Notes: generated from the letters alone by a model not told the origin. Shown: positions 17,117 through 26,131, counted from the stretch's first letter. The stretch is DNA of 50,427 nt from Cellulomonas sp. (GCF_015234515.1 NZ_JADGMY010000030.1:1-50427), one strand, 5' to 3'. A program made the numbers and translations.

Positions 17117-19705
17117 ATGGGCGAGACCACCCAGCGGTCAGGCACGCTCCAGCTCCACGAGAGCGCGCTCGAGGCGGCGGCACGGCACGTCCGGGCGGAC
17201 GAGGACGTCCTGCTCCTGGGGGACGTCGGCTCCGGACGCACCACGCTGCTCGCCGCGCTCGCCGAACGCCTCCGCGGCACCGGGACCGCTGTCGTCACCC
17301 TCGCGGGGCACCGCGGCGCTCGTGACCTCCCCCTCGCGGCCTTCGCCACCCATCCCACGATGCGCCCGCGCAGCGGCGCGCGGTGGGGCCTCCCCGAGGC
17401 CACGACCGTCCTGGCGGAGGCCGTGGGCAGCGGTCCGGCCGTCGTCCTCGTCGACGACGTCCACCTCCTCGACGGCGCCTCGGCCGCGGTGGTCGCCGCA
17501 GTCGCACGACGCCACGCCGGCCGGGTCGGCCTGGTCCTGACCGCACCCTCGGGGACCGACGTGGACGCCGCCGCCCCCGACCTGGCACGGGAGGCCGTCG
17601 TCGTCCGGCTCGGCCCCCTGGGGGTCAGCGCGACGTCCGCGCTCCTGGCCGACCGCCTCGGCGGCCAGGTCGAGGGGCACCTCGCGTCCGTCGTGGCCGG
17701 GCGCTCCGGTGGCAACCCGCGCGTGGCGGTCGCGCTGGTCCGCGCGGCGGTCGACGCGGGCGTCGTCGCACGCGTGAGCGGCCGGTGGGCGCAGACGGGG
17801 GCCCTCGAGCTGGTGCGCGCGGACGCCGTCCCCCTCGGGCTCCTCGCCGACCTGCCGGAGACCTCGCGGCGCGGTCTGGACGTCCTGGCCTGGTTCGGCC
17901 TGGTCGACCTCGCCACCGCACGGCGGCTCGTCGGTGCGGACACCCTTGCCGCGCTGGACGCCGCCGGGCGCGTCGCCGTCCACGAGGGCGGCCGCGAGCC
18001 GATGGTCACGGTCAGCCCGCCCGCGCTCGGGCAGGTGCTGCGCCTGCGCCTGTCGCCCCGTGCCCACGCCGACCTGCGGGCGCTCGCGGACGGGACGCTC
18101 GGGACCGGCGTGCTGCCCCCGCCCGCTCTCGCGCTGCCCGCCGCCGCCGACCTCGACGGGGAGGACGCGGCGGCAGGGGCCGCCCCGCAGCAGGTCGCGA
18201 TCCTCACCGAGTCCGTGCGGACGCAGGCGTCCGCGCGGTACCGGACGTGGCTCGAGAAGCGTGACCTGGTGAACGCGCTCGCGCTCCTGCGGTTGCGACT
18301 GCTGGACAACTTCACGTCGATCGACGTGGACGAGATCCTCCAGGGGACGGTCCCCTCCCCCGCCGACGACCCCGACGACCTCGGCTCGTACGTGCTGCTG
18401 CGTGGCCAGTGGGCCGCAGCCACGGGCGGCACCCTGCGCGACGGCATGACGCGTGACCCCGGACCCACGGGGCGGCTGGTGCTGCCCGAGCTGGAGGACA
18501 GGGTCCTGCACGCCCTCGAGCGGCTCTACGCCCTCGAGCCGTCCACGGTGGGCGTCGCCGACCTCGAGGGCGCGCACGTGCCGGCGCCGCTGCGCGACTT
18601 CGTGCTCGTCCTGCAGGTGCAGGCGGCCGTCGAGACCGGCGCGCCGGACCGCGCGCTCGAGCTGCTGGACGGCTGGGGCGGCTCGCGGCGTCAGCACGCG
18701 ATCGGTCACCAGCTCGACGCGCTGCGGGGCGACGCCCTGCTGCTCGCCGGGCAGGTCGACGACGCGATCGACTGGTGGCGCGAGCGGCTCAGCGCGGCGT
18801 ACGACGACCTCAGCATGCTCGGGGTGCGGCTGGCCGCGCGCGGCCTCGCGACGGGCCTGTTCGTCCAGGGCGACCACGAGGGCGCGCGCCGGACGCTGAG
18901 CGTCGTGCTGCAGATGGGCCGGTGCGGTCCCGTCCAGAGCCCGTACGACGAGCGGATCCTCGCGCTCGCGGCGACGCTACGAGCGCGCCGCGGCGAGACC
19001 GACCTCGCGGCCGCCCTGCTCGACGAGCTGCGGGCGACCCCGCGCCCGTACCTGCCGGCGCTCGACTTCGCCCTGCCGTGGGCTACCGCGGAGGTCGCGT
19101 ACTTCCGGTCCGGAGGCACCGAGCCGCCCGACGGCGAGCCGCTGTGGGCCGCCGGCGAGGAGCAGCTCGCGGTCGGGCGGCTCGCCAGCGCCGCACTGTG
19201 CTGGTCCTTCGCGCCCCTCGAGCTGCCCCCGGACCGGCTGGCCCGGCTGGAGGAGCTGTGCTCGCGGACCCGGCTCACGATCGTGCGGCCGCTCGTCCAC
19301 CTGCACCGCGCGATCTCGCTGGGGACGAGCACCGAGGTGCTGGCGGCCGTGGCGATGATGCGCGTCCCCGGACCGCTGGTGCACGTCGCGCTCGACGTCG
19401 CCCGGCGGCGCGCCGTCGAGGAGGGGCGAGGCGACCTCACCGAGGAGCAGGTGCGTGCGGTCGCCGGGGCGACCGTCGCCGAGTCCCTGGGCCGCCCGCA
19501 GGCCCGGTCGGCGCCGCTGACGGGCCGGGAGGCGGAGATCGCGGCGCTGGCCCGCGAGGGGCTGAGCAACCGGCAGATCGCCTCCCGCCTCTACCTGTCC
19601 GTGCGGACGGTCGAGAGCCACCTCTACCGGGCGATGCAGAAGCTAGGGGTGTCGGACCGGGCGCTGCTCGGCGAGCTCGACGGGGCCGTGCGCGTCGCGG
19701 GCTGA
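17117..19705 (+). CDS. LAL-type (ATPase plus LuxR HTH) transcriptional regulator
   Basis: The 862-aa protein has an N-terminal P-loop ATPase with Walker A GDVGSGRT at residues 35-42 and Walker B AVVLVDDVHLLD at about 108-119, a long helical middle (about 330-780) with TPR-like Ala/Leu-rich repeats, and a C-terminal LuxR-type helix-turn-helix at 799-862 (LTGREAEIAALAREGLSNRQ and SVRTVESHL). This is the LAL/MalT-like class, in which nucleotide and ligand binding control DNA binding by the HTH. The ATG at 17117 follows CATGCT at 6 nt, possibly a leaderless start; an in-frame upstream ATG at 17006 is less likely. Its 3' end overlaps the signal peptidase gene by 63 nt in antisense, so the HTH region is complementary to the peptidase C terminus. 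It probably controls the adjacent export cluster, which is inference from position. Confidence 0.9.
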   Translation: MGETTQRSGTLQLHESALEAAARHVRADEDVLLLGDVGSGRTTLLAALAERLRGTGTAVVTLAGHRGARDLPLAAFATHPTMRPRSGARWGLPEATTVLAEAVGSGPAVVLVDDVHLLDGASAAVVAAVARRHAGRVGLVLTAPSGTDVDAAAPDLAREAVVVRLGPLGVSATSALLADRLGGQVEGHLASVVAGRSGGNPRVAVALVRAAVDAGVVARVSGRWAQTGALELVRADAVPLGLLADLPETSRRGLDVLAWFGLVDLATARRLVGADTLAALDAAGRVAVHEGGREPMVTVSPPALGQVLRLRLSPRAHADLRALADGTLGTGVLPPPALALPAAADLDGEDAAAGAAPQQVAILTESVRTQASARYRTWLEKRDLVNALALLRLRLLDNFTSIDVDEILQGTVPSPADDPDDLGSYVLLRGQWAAATGGTLRDGMTRDPGPTGRLVLPELEDRVLHALERLYALEPSTVGVADLEGAHVPAPLRDFVLVLQVQAAVETGAPDRALELLDGWGGSRRQHAIGHQLDALRGDALLLAGQVDDAIDWWRERLSAAYDDLSMLGVRLAARGLATGLFVQGDHEGARRTLSVVLQMGRCGPVQSPYDERILALAATLRARRGETDLAAALLDELRATPRPYLPALDFALPWATAEVAYFRSGGTEPPDGEPLWAAGEEQLAVGRLASAALCWSFAPLELPPDRLARLEELCSRTRLTIVRPLVHLHRAISLGTSTEVLAAVAMMRVPGPLVHVALDVARRRAVEEGRGDLTEEQVRAVAGATVAESLGRPQARSAPLTGREAEIAALAREGLSNRQIASRLYLSVRTVESHLYRAMQKLGVSDRALLGELDGAVRVAG

Positions 19706-20377
19706 GACGGCCGCCGCCCGGCGGCTGCGTCCCGAGCGGTACCAGAGGCTCGCCGCCCAGACGAAGAACCCGCCGGCCACCAGGACGACCCCGACGTGCC
19801 GGTCCTCGACGTTGACCGCCGAGTTCACGTGCCCGAGGTGGTGCACGACGTACCAGACGCGCGCGCGGACCTGGAAGTCCTGCACCGGCAGGTCCGGTGC
19901 GTCGTTCGCGTCGCCCTGCGTCGTGAACGTCACGCCCCCGTCGGTGCGGTGCGTGATCCCCGTGACGCGGTGCGTGATCGCCGTGGGGTCCTCGGGGTTC
20001 GGCAGGTAGGTGATCACGTCGCCGATCCGGACGTCGGCCGGGTCGACGGGACGGACGACGACGAGGGACCCGACCGGCAGCGTCGGCTCCATCGAGCCCG
20101 ACAGCACGGTCAGCGGCACCGCACCGGCAAAGCGCGGGACGAGGATCGTGACGGCGGCGACCAGCAGGACCACGCCCAGCACGCCGTAGCCCAGGCCGAC
20201 GCCGACGCTGCGCGCGGCGACGCGCCACCGGCTCTCGGGGCGCACGGCGACGGGCTGGTCGGGTGAGGCGGCGGGCTGGACGGGTGCGGTCACGGGCTGG
20301 TCGGCGACCGGCCGGGCCGGTGCGGCGACGTGCCGGGCGCCCGCGGTGACGGGCCGGACGGGTGCGGTGACGGTCAT
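19643..20377 (-). CDS. SipW-type signal peptidase I (S26B)
   Basis: The 244-aa membrane protease starts with a long Pro/Val/Ala-rich cytoplasmic segment (1-48), a membrane helix (about 58-80), then the catalytic domain: VLSGSMEPTLPVGSLVVV with nucleophile Ser95, RIGDVITY, and ITHRVTGI with His136 where bacterial type I peptidases would have Lys. The Ser/His arrangement is that of the archaeal/ER-like SipW group. A second membrane helix lies near 195-215, followed by a basic tail. SipW peptidases process TasA/camelysin-like proteins, and two such substrates are encoded immediately upstream. The ATG overlaps the stop of the preceding gene (ATGA), so translation is coupled. The 3' 63 nt overlap the convergent LAL regulator gene. 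Confidence 0.9.
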   Translation of the reverse strand: MTVTAPVRPVTAGARHVAAPARPVADQPVTAPVQPAASPDQPVAVRPESRWRVAARSVGVGLGYGVLGVVLLVAAVTILVPRFAGAVPLTVLSGSMEPTLPVGSLVVVRPVDPADVRIGDVITYLPNPEDPTAITHRVTGITHRTDGGVTFTTQGDANDAPDLPVQDFQVRARVWYVVHHLGHVNSAVNVEDRHVGVVLVAGGFFVWAASLWYRSGRSRRAAAVSARDAHGPVELAEQRPVRHP

Positions 20378-21969
20378 CGGTCCTTCTCCTCCTCGCGGAG
20401 CGCGACCGGAGGAGTCACGTCGGCGGTGTCGGCGTCCGGGCCCTCGTGGGGCTCCGGCAGGGTGGTGACGTCGGCCGTGGCCGGGTCGTCGGTGGCGTCG
20501 TCGGTGGCGGGCTCGTCGGTGGCGGGGTCCTCGGTGGCGGGGTCCTCGGTGACGTCGGAGCCGTCGTCGGTCGTGGGCTCGTCGCCGGCCAGCGGCTGGT
20601 CGTCGGTCGCGGGCTCGTCGCCCACCTCGTCCTGCGGCGCGGGGTCGTCGCCGACCACCGGGGCGTCGAGCACGGCGTCCGCGTCCAGCGCGGGACGGAA
20701 CTTGGCGGGGATGAGGTAGGTGGTGAGGTTCGGGGCGTCGGCGTTGAAGCCGTCCCAGGCGGTCACGCGCCCGACGTCCCAGCCGGCCACGCTCTGGGCC
20801 ATCGCCCGCGCACCGCGGAACATGTCGGTCATGTCCTCGACGTTCGAGGTGTTCCAGCCGCCGATCCAGGAGTTGAAGGACGTCGCGCCGTGGAACATCC
20901 CCGACATGTCCCGCACCTTGGCGGTGTCCCAGCCACCGACGTAGCCGTTGAAGGACGTGGCACCGGCGAACATGTGGGACATCGACTCCACGTTCGCGAA
21001 GGCTGGGCCGGCGAAGTCCTGCTTGAGGGAGCGGGCGTTGGAGAACATGTGGTCCGTGGTGCGCAGCGTCGACGGGAGGCCGTCGACCCGCAGCAGGTTG
21101 ATCGCGTTGTGGAAGGCGTACGACGCGTCGACGGTCCCGACGCCCTCCTGCCAGTTCTGCACCTGCACGAGCTCCTGCATGTCCGCGACGGTCTGCGCCG
21201 GGGACCCCAGGCTGCCGACGCGGCCGTTGATCAGCACGGTCGCCTGCACGGTGCCCGGCGGGTAGGTGTGCGCGTTCCTGCCGGGGACGAGGCGCGTCGT
21301 GGCGGCGCCCTCGACCCACTGGACCGTCGCATCGACGTCGTCGACGTAGATGACGACGGTGCGGTCGACGCCCTTGGTCAGGTCGTAGCCCATGCGCAGC
21401 AGGCCACCGGCGGCGGGGCCGCGCGTCGTGAGCGTGCCGAGGTCGCGCGACGCCGTGTCCTGCCAGCCGTGGCCGTTGCCGAGCTGCAGGTCGAGGCGCA
21501 GGGAGAAGGAGCGGTCGCCCGACGGCAGGCTCGACCCGGCGGCGACGCGCACCGTGACGGGGACGCGCTGCGGCGTGGCGGAGCCGACGACCGGGACGTC
21601 GTCCGACGTGACGGTCACCCGCCCCGCGAGGTCGGCGGGCAGGGACGCGGCGACGTCGGTGCGCAGCGTCGCGCGCAGGTTCTCACCGGTCGCGGTGAGG
21701 TCGACGGTCGTGCGGTAGAGGACCACCCGGCCGGGCTCGAGGCGCCCGGTCGCGGGGTCGAACGCCGCGCCCGACTCGTGCTGCCACGAGCCCGGGCCGA
21801 CGGCGTCGATCGTGAGGGCCCCGCTGGCCAGGGTGCCGTCGAGCGGCGCCTGTGCGCGCCACGCCGCGTACGTCGCCGTGCCCGGCAGTGCCAGGACGAT
21901 CGCCGCCGCGGCGACGGCCGCGAGGAGCGCGGCGCGCAGCGGGCGCAGGGGACGGACGTGGTGTCGCAC
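20374..21969 (-). CDS. BspA/DUF285-repeat surface protein with SipW-type signal
   Basis: The 531-aa exported protein has a hydrophobic N terminus ending in GTATYAAW, the SipW-cognate signal pattern, then a TasA-like beta domain (about 40-180: GTLASGALTIDAVGP, VVLYRTTVDLTATGENLRA). Residues about 275-410 contain DUF285/BspA-type repeats of roughly 25 residues around MFxxAxSFN: DHMFSNARSL, MSHMFAGATSFNGYVGGWD, MSGMFHGATSFNSWIGGWN, MTDMFRGARAM. These Leu-rich-like solenoids occur in bacterial adhesins. The last 90 residues are an acidic Asp/Glu/Pro/Thr tail with no sorting signal. The start is GTG 21969 with AGGAG upstream; a longer open frame to 22455 would overlap the upstream gene. It is translationally coupled to the signal peptidase. 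Likely a biofilm or adhesion matrix protein (inference). Confidence 0.85.
   Translation of the reverse strand: MRHHVRPLRPLRAALLAAVAAAAIVLALPGTATYAAWRAQAPLDGTLASGALTIDAVGPGSWQHESGAAFDPATGRLEPGRVVLYRTTVDLTATGENLRATLRTDVAASLPADLAGRVTVTSDDVPVVGSATPQRVPVTVRVAAGSSLPSGDRSFSLRLDLQLGNGHGWQDTASRDLGTLTTRGPAAGGLLRMGYDLTKGVDRTVVIYVDDVDATVQWVEGAATTRLVPGRNAHTYPPGTVQATVLINGRVGSLGSPAQTVADMQELVQVQNWQEGVGTVDASYAFHNAINLLRVDGLPSTLRTTDHMFSNARSLKQDFAGPAFANVESMSHMFAGATSFNGYVGGWDTAKVRDMSGMFHGATSFNSWIGGWNTSNVEDMTDMFRGARAMAQSVAGWDVGRVTAWDGFNADAPNLTTYLIPAKFRPALDADAVLDAPVVGDDPAPQDEVGDEPATDDQPLAGDEPTTDDGSDVTEDPATEDPATDEPATDDATDDPATADVTTLPEPHEGPDADTADVTPPVALREEEKDR
20465..20640 (-). repeat. Coding low-complexity repeat (acidic Asp/Thr/Glu-Pro tail)
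   Basis: Short GTCGGTGGCGGG and GTCCTCGGTGGCGGG units encode DEPATDD and EDPATED repeats in the tail of the BspA-like protein. It is coding low-complexity sequence, not a mobile element. Confidence 0.6.
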
Positions 21970-22094
21970 GGTGCTCAGCTCCTGGGTCGCGGGGATGGGT
22001 GGTGAGGTCGGGCGGTGGAGCCGCCGGCGGCAGGTGCGCGCGTTGGGGGGAACGGGCCTGCCGCCGACGGCGGTCGTGGGGGTCGCAGCCGGGC

Positions 22095-22643
22095 TCAGGC
22101 CGACGGCGCGACCTGCTGCAGGTTGATGCTCGTGGCGCCGAGGTCGAAGCCCAGGCCCATCTCGCCGGTCGCGGACTCGTCGAACGCGATCGTCACGGTC
22201 GCGTCGACGGACGTCGTGCCGGGGCGGAAGCCGTCCGCGGGCACCCCGTCGAGGGTGACGTCGACCGTGATGCTCTCGGAGAGCGAGTCGATCGGCAGGC
22301 CGGCCGGCCCGACGACCTGCGGGACGACGACGAGGTTCTCGCCCTCGGCGACCACCGCGATGGTCGAGGTCCCGACGATGACGTCGCCCGGGACCATCTG
22401 GAAGCCGTCGAGGTCCTCGATGAGGTTCTCGTGGCCGGGCGTCACGTCGTTCCACGTGATGTCGCCGAAGTCGGCGGTGAGCGAACCGGTCTGCAGGCTG
22501 CCCTCGCCCAGTGCGCCCTCGGCGTTCCAGAGTGCGAAGGTGCCCATCCCGCCGAGCAGGACAGCGACGCCGGCGGCGGCGGCGACGGCACCCTTGACGG
22601 CGCCGCGGTGGGTGGTGGTCGTGGAGGTCGTGGTCGCGTTCAT
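22095..22643 (-). CDS. Alternate-type signal peptide (TasA-like) secreted protein
   Basis: This 182-aa protein has a Thr-rich start, a hydrophobic segment (AVAAAAGVAVLLGGMG) and TFALWNAEG, the signature of SipW-processed alternate signal peptides. The mature part has the TasA/camelysin-like layout: GSLQTGSLTADFGDITWNDV, then IEDLDGFQMVPGDVIVGTSTI, where a 'MVPGD' strand precedes a helper beta domain, and ends in LGFDLGATSINLQQVAPSA. Such proteins form extracellular fibres or matrix in Bacillus; the actinobacterial versions are little studied. Start is ATG 22643 with GAAGGG upstream. It is the first gene of the export cluster, and a run of GTAG/CTAC motifs precedes it. Confidence 0.85.
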   Translation of the reverse strand: MNATTTSTTTTHRGAVKGAVAAAAGVAVLLGGMGTFALWNAEGALGEGSLQTGSLTADFGDITWNDVTPGHENLIEDLDGFQMVPGDVIVGTSTIAVVAEGENLVVVPQVVGPAGLPIDSLSESITVDVTLDGVPADGFRPGTTSVDATVTIAFDESATGEMGLGFDLGATSINLQQVAPSA

Positions 22644-22717
22644 GGCTCGTGCCCTTCGTGTCCGTGGTGCCGGGGCGGTTGCTTCCGACACCCAGAACAC
22701 TGGCAAGGCAGGGGCCA

Positions 22718-22832
22718 CGTAGTGCGGGCCGGGGGTGGCTTGAGTAGGTAGCCGCGGCGCCCTGACCAGCGGCGATGCCGAGAGCCGGGCGGCGATCGCC
22801 GTAGTGCGGCGGCTACTGGTGGGCTACGTGCG
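22718..22832 (-). promoter_or_regulatory. Possible regulator-binding region upstream of the SipW cluster
   Basis: The intergenic DNA contains a 10-bp direct repeat, CGTAGTGCGG, at 22718-22727 and 22800-22809, and several further GTAG/CTAC half-sites, including the palindromic GTAGTGCGGCGGCTAC at 22801-22816 and two GGCTAC copies just after. Palindromes of this size suit a dimeric LuxR-type HTH. Binding by the LAL regulator is only a guess from position. Confidence 0.35.
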
Positions 22833-22837
22833 CCGCG

Positions 22838-23641
22838 TCAGCGCGAGGTCTGCCGGTACCGGGCGATCGCGAGCGGCGCGAACACCACGAGGATCACCAC
22901 GACGCAGCCGAGCGTGTACAGCACCGGGTGCTGCATCGACCACGCGTCAGGCACCGGGGCACCGGGGTTGGTGTTGCCGAACAGCTCGCGGCACGCCTGC
23001 GTGAGCGTCGAGACGGGGTTCCACTCCACGACGCGCTGCAGCGGCTCGGGGAACGAGTCCAGGGGCACGAAGGCGTTGGAGACGAACGTCAGCGGCATGA
23101 TGACGATGAACGACGCGTTGTTGATGACCTCGACGCTGGGCACCAGGACGCCGACGAGCGCCATGATCCAGCTCACGGCGTACGAGAACGCGAGCAGCAG
23201 CCCGAACGCCGCGGCCGCCTCCAGCACCGTGCCGTGCACGCGCCACCCGACGAGCAGGCCGGTGAGCGCCATGATCACCAGCGACAGCACGTTGTAGACC
23301 ACGTCGGACGCCGTGCGCCCCGCGAGCACGGCCGACTGCGACATGGGCAGCGAGCGGAAGCGGTCGAGGATGCCCTTCTGCATGTCCTCGGCGATGCCGG
23401 CGCCGGTGAACGTGGCCCCGAACACGACGGTCTGCGCGAAGATCCCCGGGATGAGGAACTCGCGGTAGCTCACGCCGTCGCCGGGGTCGATCGCCCCGCC
23501 GAACACGTACGCGAAGAGCACCACGAACATGATCGGCGAGATGAGGACGGCCACGAGGATCTCGGGGACGCGCAGGATCTTCAGCAGGTTGCGCTTGGCG
23601 ACGACGTGCGTGTCGACGACCGTGCGGGCGAGCGAGCTCAT
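22838..23641 (-). CDS. ABC-2 type transporter permease (DrrB family)
   Basis: The 267-aa protein has six hydrophobic segments with the ABC-2 signature: ILRVPEILVAVLISPIMFVV, FLIPGIFAQTVVFGATFTGAGIAEDMQKGI, the DRFRSLPMSQSAVLAGR coupling helix, and a C-terminal YTLGCVVVILVVFAPLAIARYR. It matches DrrB-type permeases that export hydrophobic drugs or lipids with DrrA-type ATPases. The ATG overlaps the ATPase stop codon (ATGA), so the pair is coupled. The native substrate cannot be inferred; no biosynthetic cluster is adjacent. Confidence 0.92.
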   Translation of the reverse strand: MSSLARTVVDTHVVAKRNLLKILRVPEILVAVLISPIMFVVLFAYVFGGAIDPGDGVSYREFLIPGIFAQTVVFGATFTGAGIAEDMQKGILDRFRSLPMSQSAVLAGRTASDVVYNVLSLVIMALTGLLVGWRVHGTVLEAAAAFGLLLAFSYAVSWIMALVGVLVPSVEVINNASFIVIMPLTFVSNAFVPLDSFPEPLQRVVEWNPVSTLTQACRELFGNTNPGAPVPDAWSMQHPVLYTLGCVVVILVVFAPLAIARYRQTSR

Positions 23642-24609
23642 CGGACCTCCTGCGCGGTGTCGTCGACGTCGGCCGCCCGGCCGGTCAGCGTGAGGAACAC
23701 GTCGTCGAGGGTCGGCCTGCGCACCCCGGCCTCGAGGACGACGACGCTCGCGGCGTCCAGCCGGTCCAGCGCCTCGCGCAGCGCCCGCGAGCCGTCGTCC
23801 ACGGCCACCGACAGCGCGCGCCCGTCGCCGGCGACGTGGACCTCGTCGCCGGACGACACCGCCGCGAGGACCGTGCGGGCCGTCGCGGACCCGGCCGCGT
23901 CGGCCAGCAGCACCTCGACCCGCTGCCCGCCGACCTGCGCCTTGAGGTCGTCCGCGGTGCCGCGCGCGATCGCCCGCCCGTGGTCGATCACGACGATCGC
24001 GTCCGCGAGGCGGTCGGCCTCCTCGAGGTACTGCGTGGTGAGCAGGATCGTCGTGCCCGCGCGCACCAGGTCGGCGATGACGTCCCACATCTGCAACCGG
24101 CTGCGCGGGTCCAGGCCCGTCGTGGGTTCGTCGAGCACCACCACGGGCGGCTCGGCGACCAGCGCGCACGCCAGGTCCAGCCGCCGGCGCATGCCGCCGG
24201 AGTACGTCTTCGCGGGTCGACCGCCCGCCTCCGTCAGGTCGAACGCGTCCAGCAGGGCCCCGGCGCGGGCACGCGCCCGGCGGCGCGGGAAGCCGTAGAG
24301 GCGGCCGATCATCTCGAGGTTCTCGGCCCCCGTGAGGTTCTCGTCGACCGCGGCGTTCTGCCCCGACAGGCCGATGCGCCGCCGCACCTGCTCGGGCTCG
24401 CGCAGCACGTCCGCACCGGCGACGTGCGCCGTGCCGCCGTCGGGCCGCAGCAGCGTCGTGAGGATCCGCACGGCCGTCGTCTTGCCCGCGCCGTTGGGTC
24501 CCAGCAGCCCCATGACGGTGCCCTCGGGCACCTCCAGGTCCAGCCCGCGCAGCGCCTCGACCTGCCCGTACCGCTTCGTCAGCCCGGTCGCCGTGATCGT
24601 CGCCGTCAT
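23638..24609 (-). CDS. ABC transporter ATP-binding protein (DrrA family)
   Basis: The 323-aa ATPase carries Walker A GPNGAGKTT at about residue 37, a Q-loop in GLSGQNAAVDENLTG, the signature YSGGMRRRLDLACAL, Walker B PVVVLDEPTTGLD and the H-loop region LLTTQYLEEADRLAD with Gln in place of the His seen in many ATPases, as is typical of the daunorubicin-resistance subfamily. A C-terminal domain of about 90 residues ending in RRPTLDDVFLTLTG is also typical of DrrA. It drives the permease encoded downstream. Start is ATG 24609 with GGGGAG upstream. It is divergent from the MFS gene, so two exporters share a promoter region. Confidence 0.93.
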   Translation of the reverse strand: MTATITATGLTKRYGQVEALRGLDLEVPEGTVMGLLGPNGAGKTTAVRILTTLLRPDGGTAHVAGADVLREPEQVRRRIGLSGQNAAVDENLTGAENLEMIGRLYGFPRRRARARAGALLDAFDLTEAGGRPAKTYSGGMRRRLDLACALVAEPPVVVLDEPTTGLDPRSRLQMWDVIADLVRAGTTILLTTQYLEEADRLADAIVVIDHGRAIARGTADDLKAQVGGQRVEVLLADAAGSATARTVLAAVSSGDEVHVAGDGRALSVAVDDGSRALREALDRLDAASVVVLEAGVRRPTLDDVFLTLTGRAADVDDTAQEVR

Positions 24610-24830
24610 CGCGCTCCCCGTGGTGTCACCGTCGCCCGTCCCTACCGACCGACGTCGGCGCACGGACTCGTCGCCCTGGGGCAGATCGTCCACCCGACCA
24701 CCGACAGACGCCCCACAACCCCATGACACCGGGCCACGGGCGCGACGAGCATGGGATCGTCCCGATGAGTCCGGCCCGCGCGCCCGGTCTATCCCGCGAC
24801 ACCCCCGGACCCACACACCCCGAGGCCGCC

Positions 24831-26117
24831 ATGACCACCCCCACCGCACCGACCCGCTGGCGCCGCGACGTCACCGTCTTCCTCACGGGTCAGACGTTCT
24901 CGCTGCTCGGCTCGATGCTCGTGCAGTACGCGATCATGTGGCACCTCACGCTCGAGACGCGGTCGGGGACGGTGATGGCCGTGTACGCGGTCGTCGGGTT
25001 CCTGCCGCAGGCGGTCGTGTCGATCTTCGGTGGCGTGTGGGCCGACCGGCTCGACCGCCGCGCGCTGGTCATCGGCGCCGACGCGGCCATCGCCGCGACC
25101 ACCCTGGCCCTCGCGATCCTCATGCTGTCCGGCTACGACGACCTGTGGATCCTGTACGTGGCCGCCGCGATCCGGTCCGCCGGCGCCGGCATCCAGACGC
25201 CCGCGGTGGGGGCGCTCCTGCCCCAGATCGTGCCGCCCGACAAGCTCATGCGCATCAACGGGGTCAACGCCACGATCCAGTCGGCCATGATGCTCGTCGC
25301 GCCCGCGCTCGCCGCCGGCCTGTACGCGTGGGCGTCGATCGAGGCGATCTTCTTCGTCGACGTCGTGACCGCGCTCATCGGCATCGGCCTGCTGCTGCTC
25401 GTCCCGGTGCCGCGCCTGGTGCGCGGCGACCAGCAGGCGGGCGTGCGCGGCTACCTCGCGGACCTGGCCGACGGCGTCCGGTACGTCGCGACGACGCCGT
25501 TCGTGCGGTGGGTCCTGGCGATGTGGGGCGTGGTGTTCGTGCTCATCGTGGCGCCGTCGTTCCTCACGCCGCTCATGGTGGTGCGCTCCTTCGGCGAGGA
25601 GGTCTGGAAGCTGACGGTCAACGAGCTCGCGTTCAGCGTCGGCATGACGCTCGGCGGCGTGGTGGTCGCGTGGTGGGGCGGCCTGCGCAACCGCGTCCAC
25701 ATGGTCATGGTGACGACCGCGCTGTTCGCGGTGCTCAACGTCGGCCTGGGCCTGTCGACGAACATGTGGGTGTTCTTCGGGTTCATGTTCCTCATCGGCC
25801 TGGGCGTGCCGTTCTTCTCGACGCCCACCATGACCGTGCTGCAGGAGCGCGTCGAGCCCGAGCGCCTGGGCCGGGTGTTCGGCTTCGTGGGCATCGTCAT
25901 GGCCGTCGCGATGCCGCTCGGCATGGCGGTGTTCGGTCCGCTGGCCGACCGCTACTCGGTGGAGTCGCTGCTGGTGGCCGCGGGCGTCGCGCTGATGCTC
26001 GTCGTGGTCGTCGGCGTCGCGCTGCCGTCAGGACGGCGCGCGATGGCCGAGGCACAGGCCCCGGATCCCGAACCGGCGACCCCCCCGTCCGACGAGGAGC
26101 CGGCACGTCAGCTCTGA
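24831..26117 (+). CDS. MFS transporter (multidrug/macrolide efflux type)
   Basis: The 428-aa protein has about 12 hydrophobic segments in two halves. TFSLLGSMLVQYAIMWHL in TM1, the loop GGVWADRLDRRALVIGAD between TM2 and TM3 (MFS motif A), and FGPLADRYSVESLL in the second half match the MefA-like drug efflux branch of the major facilitator superfamily. The start at ATG 24831 fits the conserved N terminus; the frame is open back to 24723, but that stretch is poorly conserved in character. The acidic tail ends in DEEPARQL. It is divergent from the DrrAB pair. Substrate unknown. Confidence 0.9.
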   Translation: MTTPTAPTRWRRDVTVFLTGQTFSLLGSMLVQYAIMWHLTLETRSGTVMAVYAVVGFLPQAVVSIFGGVWADRLDRRALVIGADAAIAATTLALAILMLSGYDDLWILYVAAAIRSAGAGIQTPAVGALLPQIVPPDKLMRINGVNATIQSAMMLVAPALAAGLYAWASIEAIFFVDVVTALIGIGLLLLVPVPRLVRGDQQAGVRGYLADLADGVRYVATTPFVRWVLAMWGVVFVLIVAPSFLTPLMVVRSFGEEVWKLTVNELAFSVGMTLGGVVVAWWGGLRNRVHMVMVTTALFAVLNVGLGLSTNMWVFFGFMFLIGLGVPFFSTPTMTVLQERVEPERLGRVFGFVGIVMAVAMPLGMAVFGPLADRYSVESLLVAAGVALMLVVVVGVALPSGRRAMAEAQAPDPEPATPPSDEEPARQL

Positions 26118-26131
26118 CGTCGCCCCCCGGC

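Noticed and set aside
20374..22455. 693-aa version of the BspA-like protein
   Set aside because: The extra N terminus overlaps the TasA-like gene and is low-complexity; the signal peptide and AGGAG site support the GTG at 21969.
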